From contig NZ_JACJTR010000043.1 in assembly GCF_014698795.1 (NCBI RefSeq), positions 1 through 51,435 of the forward strand: 51,435 bases of DNA, given 5' to 3'. A program made the position numbers and the translations under genes. Below are positions 8,001-18,334 of this stretch, piece by piece (position 1 is the first letter of the stretch; every line of letters starts with the position of its first letter). Origin of the DNA: Nostoc sp. FACHB-892 (GTDB lineage Bacteria > Cyanobacteriota > Cyanobacteriia > Cyanobacteriales > Nostocaceae). Under the pieces are notes generated by a model. That model saw nothing but the letters and a program-made list of their open reading frames with translations. It ran no database searches and had not been told where the DNA came from.

Positions 8001-11000
8001 TCAAGGCGTTGACGATACAGTTCCAGATGACAATCAAAACTATACGATCCAAACTAGTATCACTACTAACGATCCAAAATATCAAGTAATTGATCCGCAA
8101 GATATCGCACTGATTAACTTTGATGACGATAAACCAAATATCCTAATTCGCCAGTCGGATGGTAGTACAAAGGTGAGTGAAGGTGGAATCACAGATAGCT
8201 ATACCCTGGTTCTAACTCAGAAGCCCACCGAAATTGTTGAAATTACTATTAGCCCTGAAAGTCAAGTTGATTTGGGTACTGGAGCGGGTGTTCCTATTGT
8301 CCTCACTTTCACCCCGACTAACTTTAGTACTCCTCAAACTGTTACAGTCAAAGCAAACGACGATCAAGATTTAGAATTTACTCATCGTAGCGTTATCAGT
8401 CACGCTGTTCGCAGCAGCGATTCAGGATACCGACAACTTCCTGTTGGTAACGTGAATGTCGAGATAGAAGATAACGAAAAAATCACCGTTAATGCTAAAG
8501 CCATTGGTAATGGTAGTGAAGAAAGCGGTATTCCGGGAGTAATTGACTTTATTCTCGATCAACCTGCACCAAGTCAAGGCTTTAAGATTAATTACACCAT
8601 TACAGGCGCTCATCCCACCAGTCCTAATGCAGCGACTTCTGGCATAGACTTTTTGCCCTTAACAGGTACTATTCAAGTTGATCCTGGTGCTACAGGTGCA
8701 ACTCTTAATATCACTCCTATATTTGACATACTATCAGAATTACCATCTGAAGATGTCACCATCTCAATTGCTTCTGGTGATGGATATATAGCAGGACAGT
8801 CTAATACTGCAACCATTCAGATTACAGATGATGACGTTCCAGGATTGAGAATTATTCAATCTGGTACAACCACTGAAGTTTTTGAGGGAGGTCTAACAGA
8901 TACTTATCAAATCTATCTCCTAAGCCAACCAACTGCTGATGTTACGGTCAATTTTTCCACTTCTCCTAATGGTCAACTAGCCCAAATCAATCCTATTACC
9001 TTTACTCCAGAAAATTGGAAGCAACCGCAAACTGTTACTGTAACTGCAATTGATGACGGTAAACTAGAAACTACTAATCAAAATAAAGCTACTATTCAAC
9101 ATTCTGTCAGCAGTTCTGACCCCACCTACAACACAGGAACAGTGATTAATGGACAACCCATTGCTGGTGTTTCTGTAAAAATTTCCGATCCCATCCTTGA
9201 TTCTGGGGAAGTGGCCGATGTTTTCGATCAAAGCCTTAGCTTTTTGGAAGATTCGTTCAACAGCGGATTTTTTAAAACTGAGTTACCAATCTTTGGCTCG
9301 CCAGGTAATTTAGGAACTGACTTCATCAAAAGCTTCAAAGATGGACTGGTCAATGTTATCCGGGGAGTTTCTCAGCTAACTCCAGAAAAGCTCCAAAAAG
9401 TTATCGAAAAAGAATTAGGCTCAAAATCTTTTGAGCTAAAGAACGTTAACGTCAAAGCAGATCAGGAAGAAGTTTATTTTGGATTTACTTTAACGGACAC
9501 ATACAACCTTCTAAATGAACCTATTAAGGCTAATTTAGGTTTACCTGCTTTAGGTGTAAAAGTTGATGGACGATTCCAATCAGCTTTTAATTGGCGATTA
9601 GATTTAGGTTTAGGCTGGAATAAAAAATTTGGTTATTTTATAGACACCGAAAATACAGGTATTCAAGGGAAACTGAATTTAGGTGTTGATCCTAATTTTG
9701 CAGCACAGGGAAATCTAGGTTTTTTACGTTTAGATTTGAAAAATGATAATCTCAATTCAACTCAAGGGAGAATTGAGTTTGATTTAGGTTTCAATGATGT
9801 AGACAACTATGGTACTATCAAGTTTCTTGATGTTGATGAAGATGGAAAGTTTGAGAGTATAGATCCTTATGTCCTCATTAACAAGTTTGGAGATTCTCCA
9901 ACGATAATAGGTGAAGAACTGGGTAAAACTTATCAAGGTATTGGGGTTCGGTATGTTGATTCAAATGATAACTATCGACTAGATCAAGGCGAACCCTACG
10001 TTTCTTCTAAGTTCAATCCTCTATTTGCTGTTTCTGGGTTAGGGCTTGAAGGTTTAACCAAAAATGTGCTTTTTAATAATGGGTTGGATCAACAAGGACA
10101 ACCTCATCCTAATCCAAGTAAGCTTGATTTAGATAATAATGGTGAGTACGATCGCTATATTGATTTAGATAACGATAAAGTATTCGATCCAGGTGAACCC
10201 TACTCACTAGATGCAACAGGTGAGACTTTTACTATCAAAGAAAGCGATTTAAAGTGGGATACTAGCGTTGAATATGGTACAGTCCAATTCATCGATCTCA
10301 ACAAAAATGGTATATTTAACCAAAATGAGCCTTTTGTAATTAATCAAGGTGAGTTCCGCTTTATAGACTTAAACGGTAATAGAGAGAGAAATACAACTTT
10401 AAGTCTTGACGAGCCTGTCTCTTTTCAAAACAACGAATTTGTTACTATCCCTGGAATACCATCTGACAGCAAGAAAATTTTTACATACTATACAGATGGT
10501 GGCTATTTAACTTTTGATGAAATCAAGCAGGCAATACTAAAAGGCAAAAAAACTGATTTATTAAATATTTTCGTGAATGCCGATGTTAACCTTGGGTTAA
10601 AGGCAAAAACTAGCATTCAAGGCAACTCCTCTTTCCCTTCAGTTTTATTTGATTTTGCTGGCAACTTCCCAGTCTTAGCTTATAAAGATGGTAAGCTAAC
10701 AGGCCCTAAAGTACCAGAAATTGCTTTCAATAATATTCAGCTAGATGCAGGAACGTTTGCTAGCAATTTTGCTAGACCGATTGTACAAACAATTGATAAA
10801 TGGATCAACCCAATTCGACCAGTTATTAACTTACTACAAGCAGATACCAAAATATTTTCAGCGTTAGGGCTGGCTTCTGTATTTGATCGCGATGGAGATG
10901 ACAAGGTTAGTGTTTTAGAAGTTGCAGAATTCTTGAAGAGGTTAGAAAGCTTTGGTAAGTCTTCTGGTATCGGTACTAAGTTCTTTAACTCGATAGTACG

Positions 11001-14000
11001 GTTTGATAGGCTAATTGATACTATCAAAGAAATTTCTCAGCAACAGCAAGAGCAACCTATTTTAATTGACTTAGGTTCTTATAAATTACTTGGTGGGATT
11101 GACGTTACAGACCCGGACAAGCAGGATGAAGAGAAGAAAACTGAACCTACGAAAACGGCTCCTAGTGCTGATGACCAACTTAAGGGTGCGAAAAACTCTA
11201 CATCAGTAAAAGTGGTTAAGGGATTCACTGGAAATCCCGATTTTAGCGTTCCTCTGTTGACTAATCCTAGTACTGTTGTTGATTTGCTGTTTGGTAAAGA
11301 TGTTCCTCTGTTTGCCTTCGATCTCCCATCTCTTGTTTTCGACTTTAGTGTTAGCAGAGAGTTCCCTGTCTTTTGGCCTGTTTCTGGCCTTTTAGGAGGA
11401 GGCTTTAGTGTTGCAGCTGACTTAGCCTTTGGTTATGATACCTACGGTTTCCGTCAGTGGTCGTTCCAAGATTTTGCGCCGCTACAAGCTTGGCGAGTTT
11501 TTGATGGTTTTTATGTGAGCGATCGCGCTAATGCTGATGGTACAGGTGCAGATGTTAATGAACTCACCGCTAGAGCTTATATCGAAGCTGGAGCAGGTTT
11601 AAATTTTGTTGCCATTTCTGGCTACGTCAAAGGTGGTTTAGAAGGTCTTTTGGGTGTTGATTTAATAGATGGTGGTGAATTAAATGGCACAAGTGATGGA
11701 CGGATTCGCCCTTCAGAATTAGTTCCACGCCTGTCATCGCCTTGGGAACTCTTTCAGCTTTCTGGCGCACTTAACGTTTTTGTAGCCGCAGAAGTTAGAT
11801 CGTTTGGTGCTAAAGTCTGGGAAAGACGGTTAGCCACGTTTAACTTAGCCACTTTTAGTGTTGGACCAAAGGGTAATTCTGCGGGAACAGCTTTTGATGG
11901 TGATGTAGCTGCTGCTTATGTCTTTTTTGATAGTAATTTGAATGGCGTTCTCGATTCTACCGAACCTTATACAATCAGTAATGCTGATGGTACTTACAGT
12001 TTAGACATTGCTTTAGCCCAGTTTGACATTAATAGTAACGGCAAGATTGATGCTACTGAAGGCAATATCATTGTTGTGGATGGGATTGATACCTCAACGG
12101 ACATTACTCAAACCACACCTCTAATCACTACACCGGAAGCAACCGTTGCTAGTCCGCTAACAACCTTGGCGGCTAAGATTGCAGATATGAAATTAGACTC
12201 AGCCGCAACCCAAGTCAAGCAAGTCATGGGATTACCTGCTAGTTTCAACCTGTTTGACTATAAATTCTCAGACCTTGACATTCCTACATTATCAAAGTTA
12301 GGTCAATTACAAAATCTACTTATTTATGCAACTTCAGAAATCGCAGCCGCCACAACCACCCAAGAACCTCAAGCTATAGCTACTATTGCTAATGAAGTTT
12401 TAGAAGTGATCGTTGCTCGTATTCAGAACAATATCAATCTCAACTTGAGCGACCAAGCAACAGTAAAAGTAATACTCCAAGAGGTACTATTTAGCCGCAA
12501 CATCATATTGGATGGTATTCAAGTTGAAGCGATCACATCTCAAATTAGTGGGGAAAATCAGACTATTGTCGCAGTTACTAATAATACTCAACTAACTGCT
12601 GAACAACAGCGTCAACAAATTATAGCTGAAATAGCACCAGCCGAATTAGCTGGTGGTTTTCAAAGCCTTGCACTTAAACCTTTATCGGCACTTACTCAAT
12701 TAGTTGCGGATACGCTAGATACAGTAGGCGCTCAATCTCAAGTCCAAACTGCTTTAGGACTACCACGAATAGATATATTTAACTTTGATCCCTTTGCAGA
12801 AATTGCTAATGGCGATCCTTCAGGCAATGGTTTAATCGTCTTTGTCAAACAGACAGTAGTCCAAAATACTATTGTGGCACTAACGCAATTACTCAGTGGG
12901 CATTTGGGAATAGATGTTAGTAAGGTTTCTTATCAAGTCATTGATGCTTTAATTGAGCCTATTAAGAACAATCAGTCTGTCGATCTTAGCAATATCAGTT
13001 TTCTCACTGCAATTATTCAGACATTGGCTCCTAACTTAGCAGTAAAAAATATTAATGGTGTCGCCCAAATCCTTACTCAAGCCAATCAACTACCCACTAC
13101 CATCGTTAATAATACCAGTTTGTCTCTAGTAGAGAAAACAACTCAAATCACTCAAATTCAAAAGGTGATTCAAGGTGAAGTTGCGGCAGATTTAAAAGCT
13201 GTAGGAACTGGTACAAAGTCCATTAGCGAAGCAATTGCCGAAAATACAGGCAATGCTTTAACTAACCAAATTACAGCCGCAGAAGTTAGCAATCCTGCCT
13301 TCAAAACAGATGAAAATACCCTAACTACCATTACCTCTCAAGAAACGCAGTTACAACTTAACGTTCTCAACAAACCAGAAAATACATCATTTGCAGTCAC
13401 CAAAGTTTTTACTTCCAAAAACGGAACAGCCACACTCAACCAAGACGGGACAATAACTTACATTCCCCTTGCTGGTTTTCTGGGAGAAGATAACTTTTTC
13501 TATGTTGCTAGTAACGGCACAAAACTCATTAATGGTAGTGTAAATGTCACCGTCTATACCAGCTTCGCTAATCAAGCGGATAAGACCAGAATTTACACGG
13601 GTCCTGACGATGATTACATTACTACAGGAAATGCAGATGATTTCATTAAAGATGCTGGTGGCAAAAATTACATTGATGCTGGTGAAGGTAATAATGTAGT
13701 TTATAGTGGCGCTGGAGACAGCGAAATTCATACAGAGAGTGGAAACGATTTTATCCAAGCTCTGGCAGGGAATAACGTTATTTTTGCTGGTGATGGCTTA
13801 AACAATATCACCACTGGTGCTGGTGATGACAAAATAACCAGTGGTAACGGTAATGATGTCATTAACGCTGGAGAGGGTGACAATACTATCGATGCTAGCG
13901 ATGGCAATAATCTGATCACTACCTATGGTGGTAACGACCAAATCATCACAGGCAACGGTGATGATTGGATTGGAGCTGGTAATGGCAATAATACCATCCG

Positions 14001-16053
14001 AGCAGGAGATGGTATGAACGTCATCGCTACAAATGCAGGCGAAGATAAGATTTATACAGGAAGCGGCAAAGATATTATCAATTCTGGCGCTGGCAATGAT
14101 GTCATTAGGACTAATGCAGGAGACGATGACATTAATGGCGGTGATGGCAATGACTCCATCTTTACTGGCGATGGCAACGATATTATTACCCCTGGTGGTG
14201 GGAATAACAGGGTATTCACGGGTTTAGGAAAAGACACCATAACTCTAGAAGTGGGCAAAGGTGTAACAAAGATTTATCAATTTGAAGCAGGAGTAGATCA
14301 GATTCAAGTATCTGAAGAACTACAAGATCAATTGACCTTCACTCAGGGTACAGAGAAAGAAGCTAACAAAACATTTGTTAAGGTTGGAGAAGAACTCATA
14401 GGTATTATCTATGAACCCAATAAAATTAAAGTAGAGATCGATCCACAAGATCAACAACTTCTGAGCGATGATTCTCAAACACCTGCACTAGTAATTGACG
14501 AACTGACAACTCAATACTTTGAAGATGAAATTGCCGAGCCGATATTTAATTTCGATGAGAAAGACTTGAAAAAGCGAGCGCTCAAAGATTTGACGGCTAC
14601 AGACATCATCAACTTTAAGGTGATACCTAATCCAGTACAAACAAACGAGGATTTACAGCAAAAAATTCAAGGAGGGATCAAACAAAAGCCTGTGAAGGTA
14701 ATGTTTAAGTTGCCTGATGGTCTTGAGGATATAGCTGTGAATACGATTCTCCAACGTCGGGCAGATGGTTCTCTCTACGACTTCCGCCGCTTGTTTAATC
14801 CTCAACGAGGGTTATTGGATGACGAACTGCTGACTGGAGGAATATTACAAGATCGAAATCTTGACGGTAAGCCAGACTGGGCAGTGGTTTATCTCCAAGA
14901 TGGTGAATGGGGTGATGAAGATGGTTTAAGCAATGGTGAAATTGCAGCCTCTTTAGTTGCAGCTAACTGGGATTTAGGAACCAGTCGGATGGAAGTTCGT
15001 TCTGGGCAAGATGGCTTAAACTTTTATGGCAACCGCAGTTTTGTGCAGTTCTCCCTAAATCAGTTCTCTGGGGTTGAAGCTTCAGAAATTGGGATGGCGC
15101 GTGTTCGTTTTGGAGACAGTGGGCAAATTATTGAGGTTAATGGCAAAGCTGTTGGTTCTGTAGAAGAAACAAAACAAGAGATTATTAATTTTGGAGAGGT
15201 GATTTTTAGCACCTTAACAAATAAGTCTCGCAATCCTGATTTTGGTACTCAAACTCATACTATTGGTTTTGAAGAAGGCGAGCAAGTGGTTTTCTTCGAG
15301 ATTCAGGGTGGTACAAAAGATGAATTATTTGCTAATGGCTTTAATTCTAAAACTGTGCAGTTTTCGCTGTCGAGTCTCAATAATGGAGCAGCAATTTTTA
15401 CAGGTAGTAGCGATGAACGTGGACAAACAGCTAAAATCTCTTTTGCTAGTTTGTCTGAGATCAATGCAAAAATTCTAACTAAGGAAGAAGTACAGCCTTT
15501 ATTAGGTCAGTTAGCAATCACTCAGAGTCAGGGAAAATTGATTGACCTCAAATCTTCAGGTGCTTTTGACGAGCAGCAGGTCATGTTGCAATTTTCACTG
15601 CACCGGGAAGCTGCAAATAACAATTCTGCCTACCTCTATCGAGTTGATAATCCCAATGGTGCAATTAAAGACTCACTGACTGGTATGGTACTTGACCCCA
15701 CAGCTAATCTTAATAATGAACAAAGACAACGTTACTTACAATTAGCCATTGGCGATCGCTTGTTGAAAGATGTACAGTTTCAAACTGGTAACTTCGTAAC
15801 TACACAGGTTACTGCATCCTTGCAAGGTGGTGAATACTATGCACCATTTTTAGTATCTAATGGTACTTTATCTAGTATTGGTAACGATTTTGACCGTATT
15901 CTTATGCCCTATATCGGTATTAACAGCGATCATATTGACCATATTCGCACTTTAGGTAATAACGTTTTTGGTTTTGAGGACATAGTTAGTGGTGGAGACC
16001 GTGACTACAATGACATGATTCTGTCTATTAATAAAGTTCAGATTATGGTTTAG
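5074..16053 (+). CDS. Giant surface/secreted protein: DUF4347, Gly-rich, Calx-beta, RTX repeats, DUF4114
   Basis: 3659 residues. Residues 4-165 form a DUF4347-like domain (SHGTVGSLQLGN; LLLGCNVATGEQG). A beta-helix-like start (DSLRQAISLANSTAGADEI) follows near 188. Residues 258-470 are a low-complexity Gly-rich region. Several Calx-beta-like domains with the Ser-Glu-Gly-Gly and Asp-Asn-Asp pattern span about 525-1380. A long middle part carries Asp-rich EF-hand/dockerin-like loops (FDRDGDDKVSVLEV near 1930). A cadherin-like domain (FLGEDNFFYVASNG) lies near 2810. Haemolysin-type nonapeptide repeats span about 2840-3060. A DUF4114-type end has GFEDIVSGGDRDYNDMIL near 3640. There is no N-terminal signal peptide, so type I secretion is the likely route, though no T1SS genes are in the window. 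A role in calcium-dependent adhesion or sheath structure is inferred from these families. The start is chosen by frame; its ribosome site is poor. Confidence 0.9.
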   Translation: MQYTTVIFIDSNIEESFIDLLKQTATNNIKIIFLNPNVNGITQITETLKEYSKLESIQIFSHGTVGSLQLGNLELNTSNINEYSQQLQSWNKALSQDGDILLLGCNVATGEQGKEFVDKLSELTGIDIAASDDLTGSAKFNGDWELEYTTSLIEAPLAFQIEVLKTYTGVLAQIKVKNTNDSGIDSLRQAISLANSTAGADEIIFDITGTITLSSTLPAITDDLKIDGDNKITINGNQQQILTVGNGADITISDLTLTNGLAKGGDGGSGGGGGLGGGGAIFINNNSSAIVNNVTFTNNQAKGGNGTTGASGGADERSGSTGGSGGRLNTSGSTSYYASISNPGGGGNGGGLQQGGSNGGSGGFGAGGGAGGGGGGGDNGNDVAGNGGVGGSGGFGAGGGAGGGGGRDIDNVGADENGSGGAGGAGGEFAGGGSGGYGAGGSGGVGGGGAGLGGAIFVNDGSKLTLIGASFNNNQATGGTGGNNGQGLGTAVFVRNGATLNTLDVTLNGNTISGPNTPLSRPTVSITPVAITPSEQGLVAAQFRVSLSTALPTNLTINYTLSGSATANKDYTPSSSIVIPANSTSATISIPILEDQFYDPNETIVATLAQGSFYNINSSQSTATQTTIDNDPKVISVTGSQTVEGGNNSQFTITLDRPAPVNGLNIRYKIGNGSAVFKEDYKLFIPDSLNPGQEIELLNSTDFITIPAGSTTYNIKVVPINDRILEPTEIIILEIVENLQNGELQDYGIEPGKGQTSINILDNEIEPTISVKAGNQPSENNSNLGTFEFTVKYLDQNGNLLSNNDPRIPEYYIDKNGNLSRDIVIEYDLNGSAIRGADYPLVKLESLIRNDEYKSLLKKTVAITPENDFIDEDVETINLNLKQAILSRPYYNLNSIESNAALSIEDNDTAGVVISPASGNTSEQGDQATFTVRLASEPTSPVTINFSSSHANEGNTTVNSITLDSNNWNQLQTITIQGVDDTVPDDNQNYTIQTSITTNDPKYQVIDPQDIALINFDDDKPNILIRQSDGSTKVSEGGITDSYTLVLTQKPTEIVEITISPESQVDLGTGAGVPIVLTFTPTNFSTPQTVTVKANDDQDLEFTHRSVISHAVRSSDSGYRQLPVGNVNVEIEDNEKITVNAKAIGNGSEESGIPGVIDFILDQPAPSQGFKINYTITGAHPTSPNAATSGIDFLPLTGTIQVDPGATGATLNITPIFDILSELPSEDVTISIASGDGYIAGQSNTATIQITDDDVPGLRIIQSGTTTEVFEGGLTDTYQIYLLSQPTADVTVNFSTSPNGQLAQINPITFTPENWKQPQTVTVTAIDDGKLETTNQNKATIQHSVSSSDPTYNTGTVINGQPIAGVSVKISDPILDSGEVADVFDQSLSFLEDSFNSGFFKTELPIFGSPGNLGTDFIKSFKDGLVNVIRGVSQLTPEKLQKVIEKELGSKSFELKNVNVKADQEEVYFGFTLTDTYNLLNEPIKANLGLPALGVKVDGRFQSAFNWRLDLGLGWNKKFGYFIDTENTGIQGKLNLGVDPNFAAQGNLGFLRLDLKNDNLNSTQGRIEFDLGFNDVDNYGTIKFLDVDEDGKFESIDPYVLINKFGDSPTIIGEELGKTYQGIGVRYVDSNDNYRLDQGEPYVSSKFNPLFAVSGLGLEGLTKNVLFNNGLDQQGQPHPNPSKLDLDNNGEYDRYIDLDNDKVFDPGEPYSLDATGETFTIKESDLKWDTSVEYGTVQFIDLNKNGIFNQNEPFVINQGEFRFIDLNGNRERNTTLSLDEPVSFQNNEFVTIPGIPSDSKKIFTYYTDGGYLTFDEIKQAILKGKKTDLLNIFVNADVNLGLKAKTSIQGNSSFPSVLFDFAGNFPVLAYKDGKLTGPKVPEIAFNNIQLDAGTFASNFARPIVQTIDKWINPIRPVINLLQADTKIFSALGLASVFDRDGDDKVSVLEVAEFLKRLESFGKSSGIGTKFFNSIVRFDRLIDTIKEISQQQQEQPILIDLGSYKLLGGIDVTDPDKQDEEKKTEPTKTAPSADDQLKGAKNSTSVKVVKGFTGNPDFSVPLLTNPSTVVDLLFGKDVPLFAFDLPSLVFDFSVSREFPVFWPVSGLLGGGFSVAADLAFGYDTYGFRQWSFQDFAPLQAWRVFDGFYVSDRANADGTGADVNELTARAYIEAGAGLNFVAISGYVKGGLEGLLGVDLIDGGELNGTSDGRIRPSELVPRLSSPWELFQLSGALNVFVAAEVRSFGAKVWERRLATFNLATFSVGPKGNSAGTAFDGDVAAAYVFFDSNLNGVLDSTEPYTISNADGTYSLDIALAQFDINSNGKIDATEGNIIVVDGIDTSTDITQTTPLITTPEATVASPLTTLAAKIADMKLDSAATQVKQVMGLPASFNLFDYKFSDLDIPTLSKLGQLQNLLIYATSEIAAATTTQEPQAIATIANEVLEVIVARIQNNINLNLSDQATVKVILQEVLFSRNIILDGIQVEAITSQISGENQTIVAVTNNTQLTAEQQRQQIIAEIAPAELAGGFQSLALKPLSALTQLVADTLDTVGAQSQVQTALGLPRIDIFNFDPFAEIANGDPSGNGLIVFVKQTVVQNTIVALTQLLSGHLGIDVSKVSYQVIDALIEPIKNNQSVDLSNISFLTAIIQTLAPNLAVKNINGVAQILTQANQLPTTIVNNTSLSLVEKTTQITQIQKVIQGEVAADLKAVGTGTKSISEAIAENTGNALTNQITAAEVSNPAFKTDENTLTTITSQETQLQLNVLNKPENTSFAVTKVFTSKNGTATLNQDGTITYIPLAGFLGEDNFFYVASNGTKLINGSVNVTVYTSFANQADKTRIYTGPDDDYITTGNADDFIKDAGGKNYIDAGEGNNVVYSGAGDSEIHTESGNDFIQALAGNNVIFAGDGLNNITTGAGDDKITSGNGNDVINAGEGDNTIDASDGNNLITTYGGNDQIITGNGDDWIGAGNGNNTIRAGDGMNVIATNAGEDKIYTGSGKDIINSGAGNDVIRTNAGDDDINGGDGNDSIFTGDGNDIITPGGGNNRVFTGLGKDTITLEVGKGVTKIYQFEAGVDQIQVSEELQDQLTFTQGTEKEANKTFVKVGEELIGIIYEPNKIKVEIDPQDQQLLSDDSQTPALVIDELTTQYFEDEIAEPIFNFDEKDLKKRALKDLTATDIINFKVIPNPVQTNEDLQQKIQGGIKQKPVKVMFKLPDGLEDIAVNTILQRRADGSLYDFRRLFNPQRGLLDDELLTGGILQDRNLDGKPDWAVVYLQDGEWGDEDGLSNGEIAASLVAANWDLGTSRMEVRSGQDGLNFYGNRSFVQFSLNQFSGVEASEIGMARVRFGDSGQIIEVNGKAVGSVEETKQEIINFGEVIFSTLTNKSRNPDFGTQTHTIGFEEGEQVVFFEIQGGTKDELFANGFNSKTVQFSLSSLNNGAAIFTGSSDERGQTAKISFASLSEINAKILTKEEVQPLLGQLAITQSQGKLIDLKSSGAFDEQQVMLQFSLHREAANNNSAYLYRVDNPNGAIKDSLTGMVLDPTANLNNEQRQRYLQLAIGDRLLKDVQFQTGNFVTTQVTASLQGGEYYAPFLVSNGTLSSIGNDFDRILMPYIGINSDHIDHIRTLGNNVFGFEDIVSGGDRDYNDMILSINKVQIMV
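5850..6480 (+). repeat. Gly-rich coding segment with near-duplicate GGSGGFGAGGGAGGGGG units
   Basis: About 210 residues are mostly Gly with Ala, Ser, Asn and Asp. The unit GGSGGFGAGGGAGGGGG occurs twice, near 6151 and 6241, with related GSGGYGAGGSGG near 6376. The DNA is rich in ggtggc-type triplets. Long open frames on the other strand here are composition artefacts. Confidence 0.8.
13590..14250 (+). repeat. RTX-like calcium-binding nonapeptide repeats
   Basis: At least 20 tandem units of GxGxD type, such as AGDGLNNI, GAGDDKITSGNGNDVINAG and GGDGNDSIFTGDGNDII. In known proteins these fold into parallel beta-rolls that bind Ca2+ after type I secretion. Many units have Asn in place of Asp, so calcium affinity may vary along the roll. 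Confidence 0.85.
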
Positions 16054-16141
16054 TTATTAACAAAACTGAAAGTTGCCAAACAATTAGCTGCTATTGCGTT
16101 GAACTTGAGGATGTTCAATATTTTCAGGTTGCGCTTGTACA

Positions 16142-16555
16142 AAAGTCTCAAATCGATCTCCTTGGTTAAATTTTGCTAACTACCATTTACCAATTTGGGC
16201 AAATGGATTAGGCACTGCTATTCTTGCGCTTTCCCTTTGGTTGTTTTGGCGCAGTCATCACGATTTGGGTCAAAATTGGTCATCAACACTGCAAATCCGA
16301 GCCGGACACACCCTCTCCACCAGTGGTGTGTATCAAAACATTCGTCATCCTATGTACACCTCTGTTCTGCTACTGTGCATTGCACAAGCACTCTTGCTCT
16401 CCAACTTGATTGCAGGTCTATCAGGATTCATTGGCTTTAGTATTGCCTATGTAACACGAATTGGACAGGAGGAACGGATGCTACTTGATACCTTTGGTGA
16501 TGAGTATGAAGTTTACAGGCAATGCACGAAACGATTAATTCCTTACCTATTCTAA
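16142..16555 (+). pseudogene. Isoprenylcysteine carboxyl methyltransferase-like membrane protein, N-terminally truncated
   Basis: The open frame carries the C-terminal part of an ICMT-family membrane methyltransferase: SLWLFWRSHHDLGQNWS, the signature GVYQNIRHPMYTS (RHPxY), and EERMLLDTFGDEYEVYRQ, then RLIPYLF at the end. The family is usually 180-220 residues; about 138 are readable and no start codon with a ribosome site is present at the left. It lies 90 bp after the giant gene. I read it as a 5'-truncated remnant. A shorter start at 16241 would give 104 residues. Confidence 0.65.
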
Positions 16556-17029
16556 TATCCAATTTTACGGAATTGAACGCAATGTTCCTTTTGTGGCGAG
16601 TGGATAAGGTACTGCACGAGAATTTCAATTGCTGCTAACGGGTGCTTGACTCAAGGGAGGACACCTATACAAAAAACTGCCCTGGGTCATGGCCAGAGCA
16701 GCGCTTGCGAAAGGGAAATTGAATAAAGGACTTTTAAAATCTTGTCCATGTTTTACATATAATTCGTTCGCTATGTAATACTCTTGAGTTCAAGTTTTGT
16801 ACTTTATGCAAAAAGAGCGAAAAACTATTAAAGCTGCACTATACAAGGATTAGACGCAATCAACCAAGCCCAATGCAACACCCTTGGCTGAATGCGTGTT
16901 AACCAATGGTTATCAAAATTTAGTCAAACATAAATCCACTGGGCACGGAAACAACAGCTTTTCGTGTGCAGATATTACCTTGTTCTGTTCCCTTGAAGAC
17001 TGGGGATTTCTGCCACAGATACATCGCCC
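16556..17029. other. Gene-free stretch
   Basis: No frame with protein-like composition and no clear hairpin. It may contain decayed coding sequence leading into the next open frame. Confidence 0.35.
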
Positions 17030-17416
17030 TTGCGGGAGCTTATCGGGCGAGCGCTGCCGGAACTGTGGGGTGGGGAAGTTGGGTTAGCGACTCACCAAAT
17101 GTCCACAAATTGTGGACAAAATAAGGGTAACGGTTTAACCGATACCCTAAATCATACTGATGCAGTTCTAGAACAATTTTATAAGCGTAACATTACAGAG
17201 TCAATCACACCACAAGCCAGCATTGGTAAAGGTGCAACAGCCCAAACCATCGTCCTGACAACGGAACAACCTACAAATGAAACCTTGGGTACTCACAATG
17301 AGAGTATCCTTACTCAAGTCAAATCTACTACTGAACACCTGACCATTCCTGAACTGCTTGGTGGGGTCAAGAGCTACGATCATTGGCCTCCCGGCTGGGA
17401 GAATGTGGAAGTATAA
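17030..17416 (+). CDS. Hypothetical protein, possibly a C-terminal remnant
   Basis: 128 residues from a TTG, reading RELIGRALPELWGGEVGLAT, a polar middle, and LTIPELLGGVKSYDHWPPGW near the end. It looks like genuine protein, but the start has no ribosome site and the frame is blocked by a TGA at 16994-16996. A neighbouring frame just upstream (GDFCHRYIAL) also looks protein-like, so this may be the tail of a frameshifted gene. I do not recognise the family. Confidence 0.4.
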   Translation: MRELIGRALPELWGGEVGLATHQMSTNCGQNKGNGLTDTLNHTDAVLEQFYKRNITESITPQASIGKGATAQTIVLTTEQPTNETLGTHNESILTQVKSTTEHLTIPELLGGVKSYDHWPPGWENVEV

Positions 17417-17786
17417 AATCTATCTATCCTAATACTGTTGCCAAGCATAGCAATTAAAAACAGTGGGCAGATTTGCTGGTAGCTGACAAATACTTAAACA
17501 ATCAAAGCCTCATTTTGGACCGACTCCTGCCGAAACTTGATTTTTCCTCATGATTTTGATTACTGAATCATTGTTCTAGTCATATTTTGGGAACAAATTG
17601 GACACATTCGCCCTTCAGCATGAATGCACCATCATCTCAAGGTGAGCAATCTTCGGCTGTGGAGGGCGGTTGTTAATCGAGCAGGGATGAGGGCGCGGGG
17701 CGGACAGAAGCTCTTCTTAAGCTTTTTGTGATCGCAGATGTGGTAATCGTCACTCTAGTACAACTCTACAATCTCGTCTCCCAACA
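17417..17786. other. Gene-free stretch holding dispersed-repeat fragments
   Basis: 17641-17690 resembles 26891-26940, sharing ggctgtggaggg and gttgtt. 17730-17743 (gatcgcagatgtgg) recurs exactly at 25272-25285. No gene is apparent. Confidence 0.45.
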
Positions 17787-18138
17787 GTGTTTAATGACCT
17801 GGGTGCAGTGCAAGCGACTGAGCTACAATCATATCTAGAAAAGAGAGCTATCTTATCAATCTCTGATTATGTTGAGCAATCGACTGTCTCTTCAGCATTA
17901 ACTGAAACAGTATTAGAATTAACACAACAATTTCCTCAATATCAGCAGCAACTATCGTGCAACTCTAGAGAAGCAGGGTAGAAAATTGGTATTTATCCAT
18001 GATGAACGAGGTGAGATTTTTCGAGTATCTGTCAACCGAAACCAGTCAGGTGAGCTTGAGTATTCACCAATTAATGTGGGAAAAATAGGGAAAGAAGATA
18101 TTCAGCTTTGGCAAAAAGCAGATCGCGTATTCCAATAG
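17787..18138 (+). pseudogene. Hypothetical protein split by a frameshift
   Basis: The first frame (17787-17981) encodes DLGAVQATELQSYLEKRAI and a helical segment to QFPQYQQQLS, then stops. From about 17958 the neighbouring frame continues with ATLEKQGRKLVFIHDERGE, then IFRVSVNRNQSGELEYSP, and ends at TAG 18136-18138. Together they make one protein of about 115 residues with a single frameshift near 17955. The family is unknown to me. Confidence 0.45.
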
Positions 18139-18334
18139 ATAATAGAACAACACCAACAATCAAAAAGACAAAGTAAAGGGATCTCCTTATAGTGGAATAA
18201 GTACTACTTTACACAAGTGATGTCTTCGGTGTGTGAGGTCAAAGCTTGCTATAACAAGATTAAGAGAAAAAATAATTGAAAATATAGGGCTATATAGATT
18301 ATTGTATTGTTAATTTATTAATGAAAATGTCTAA

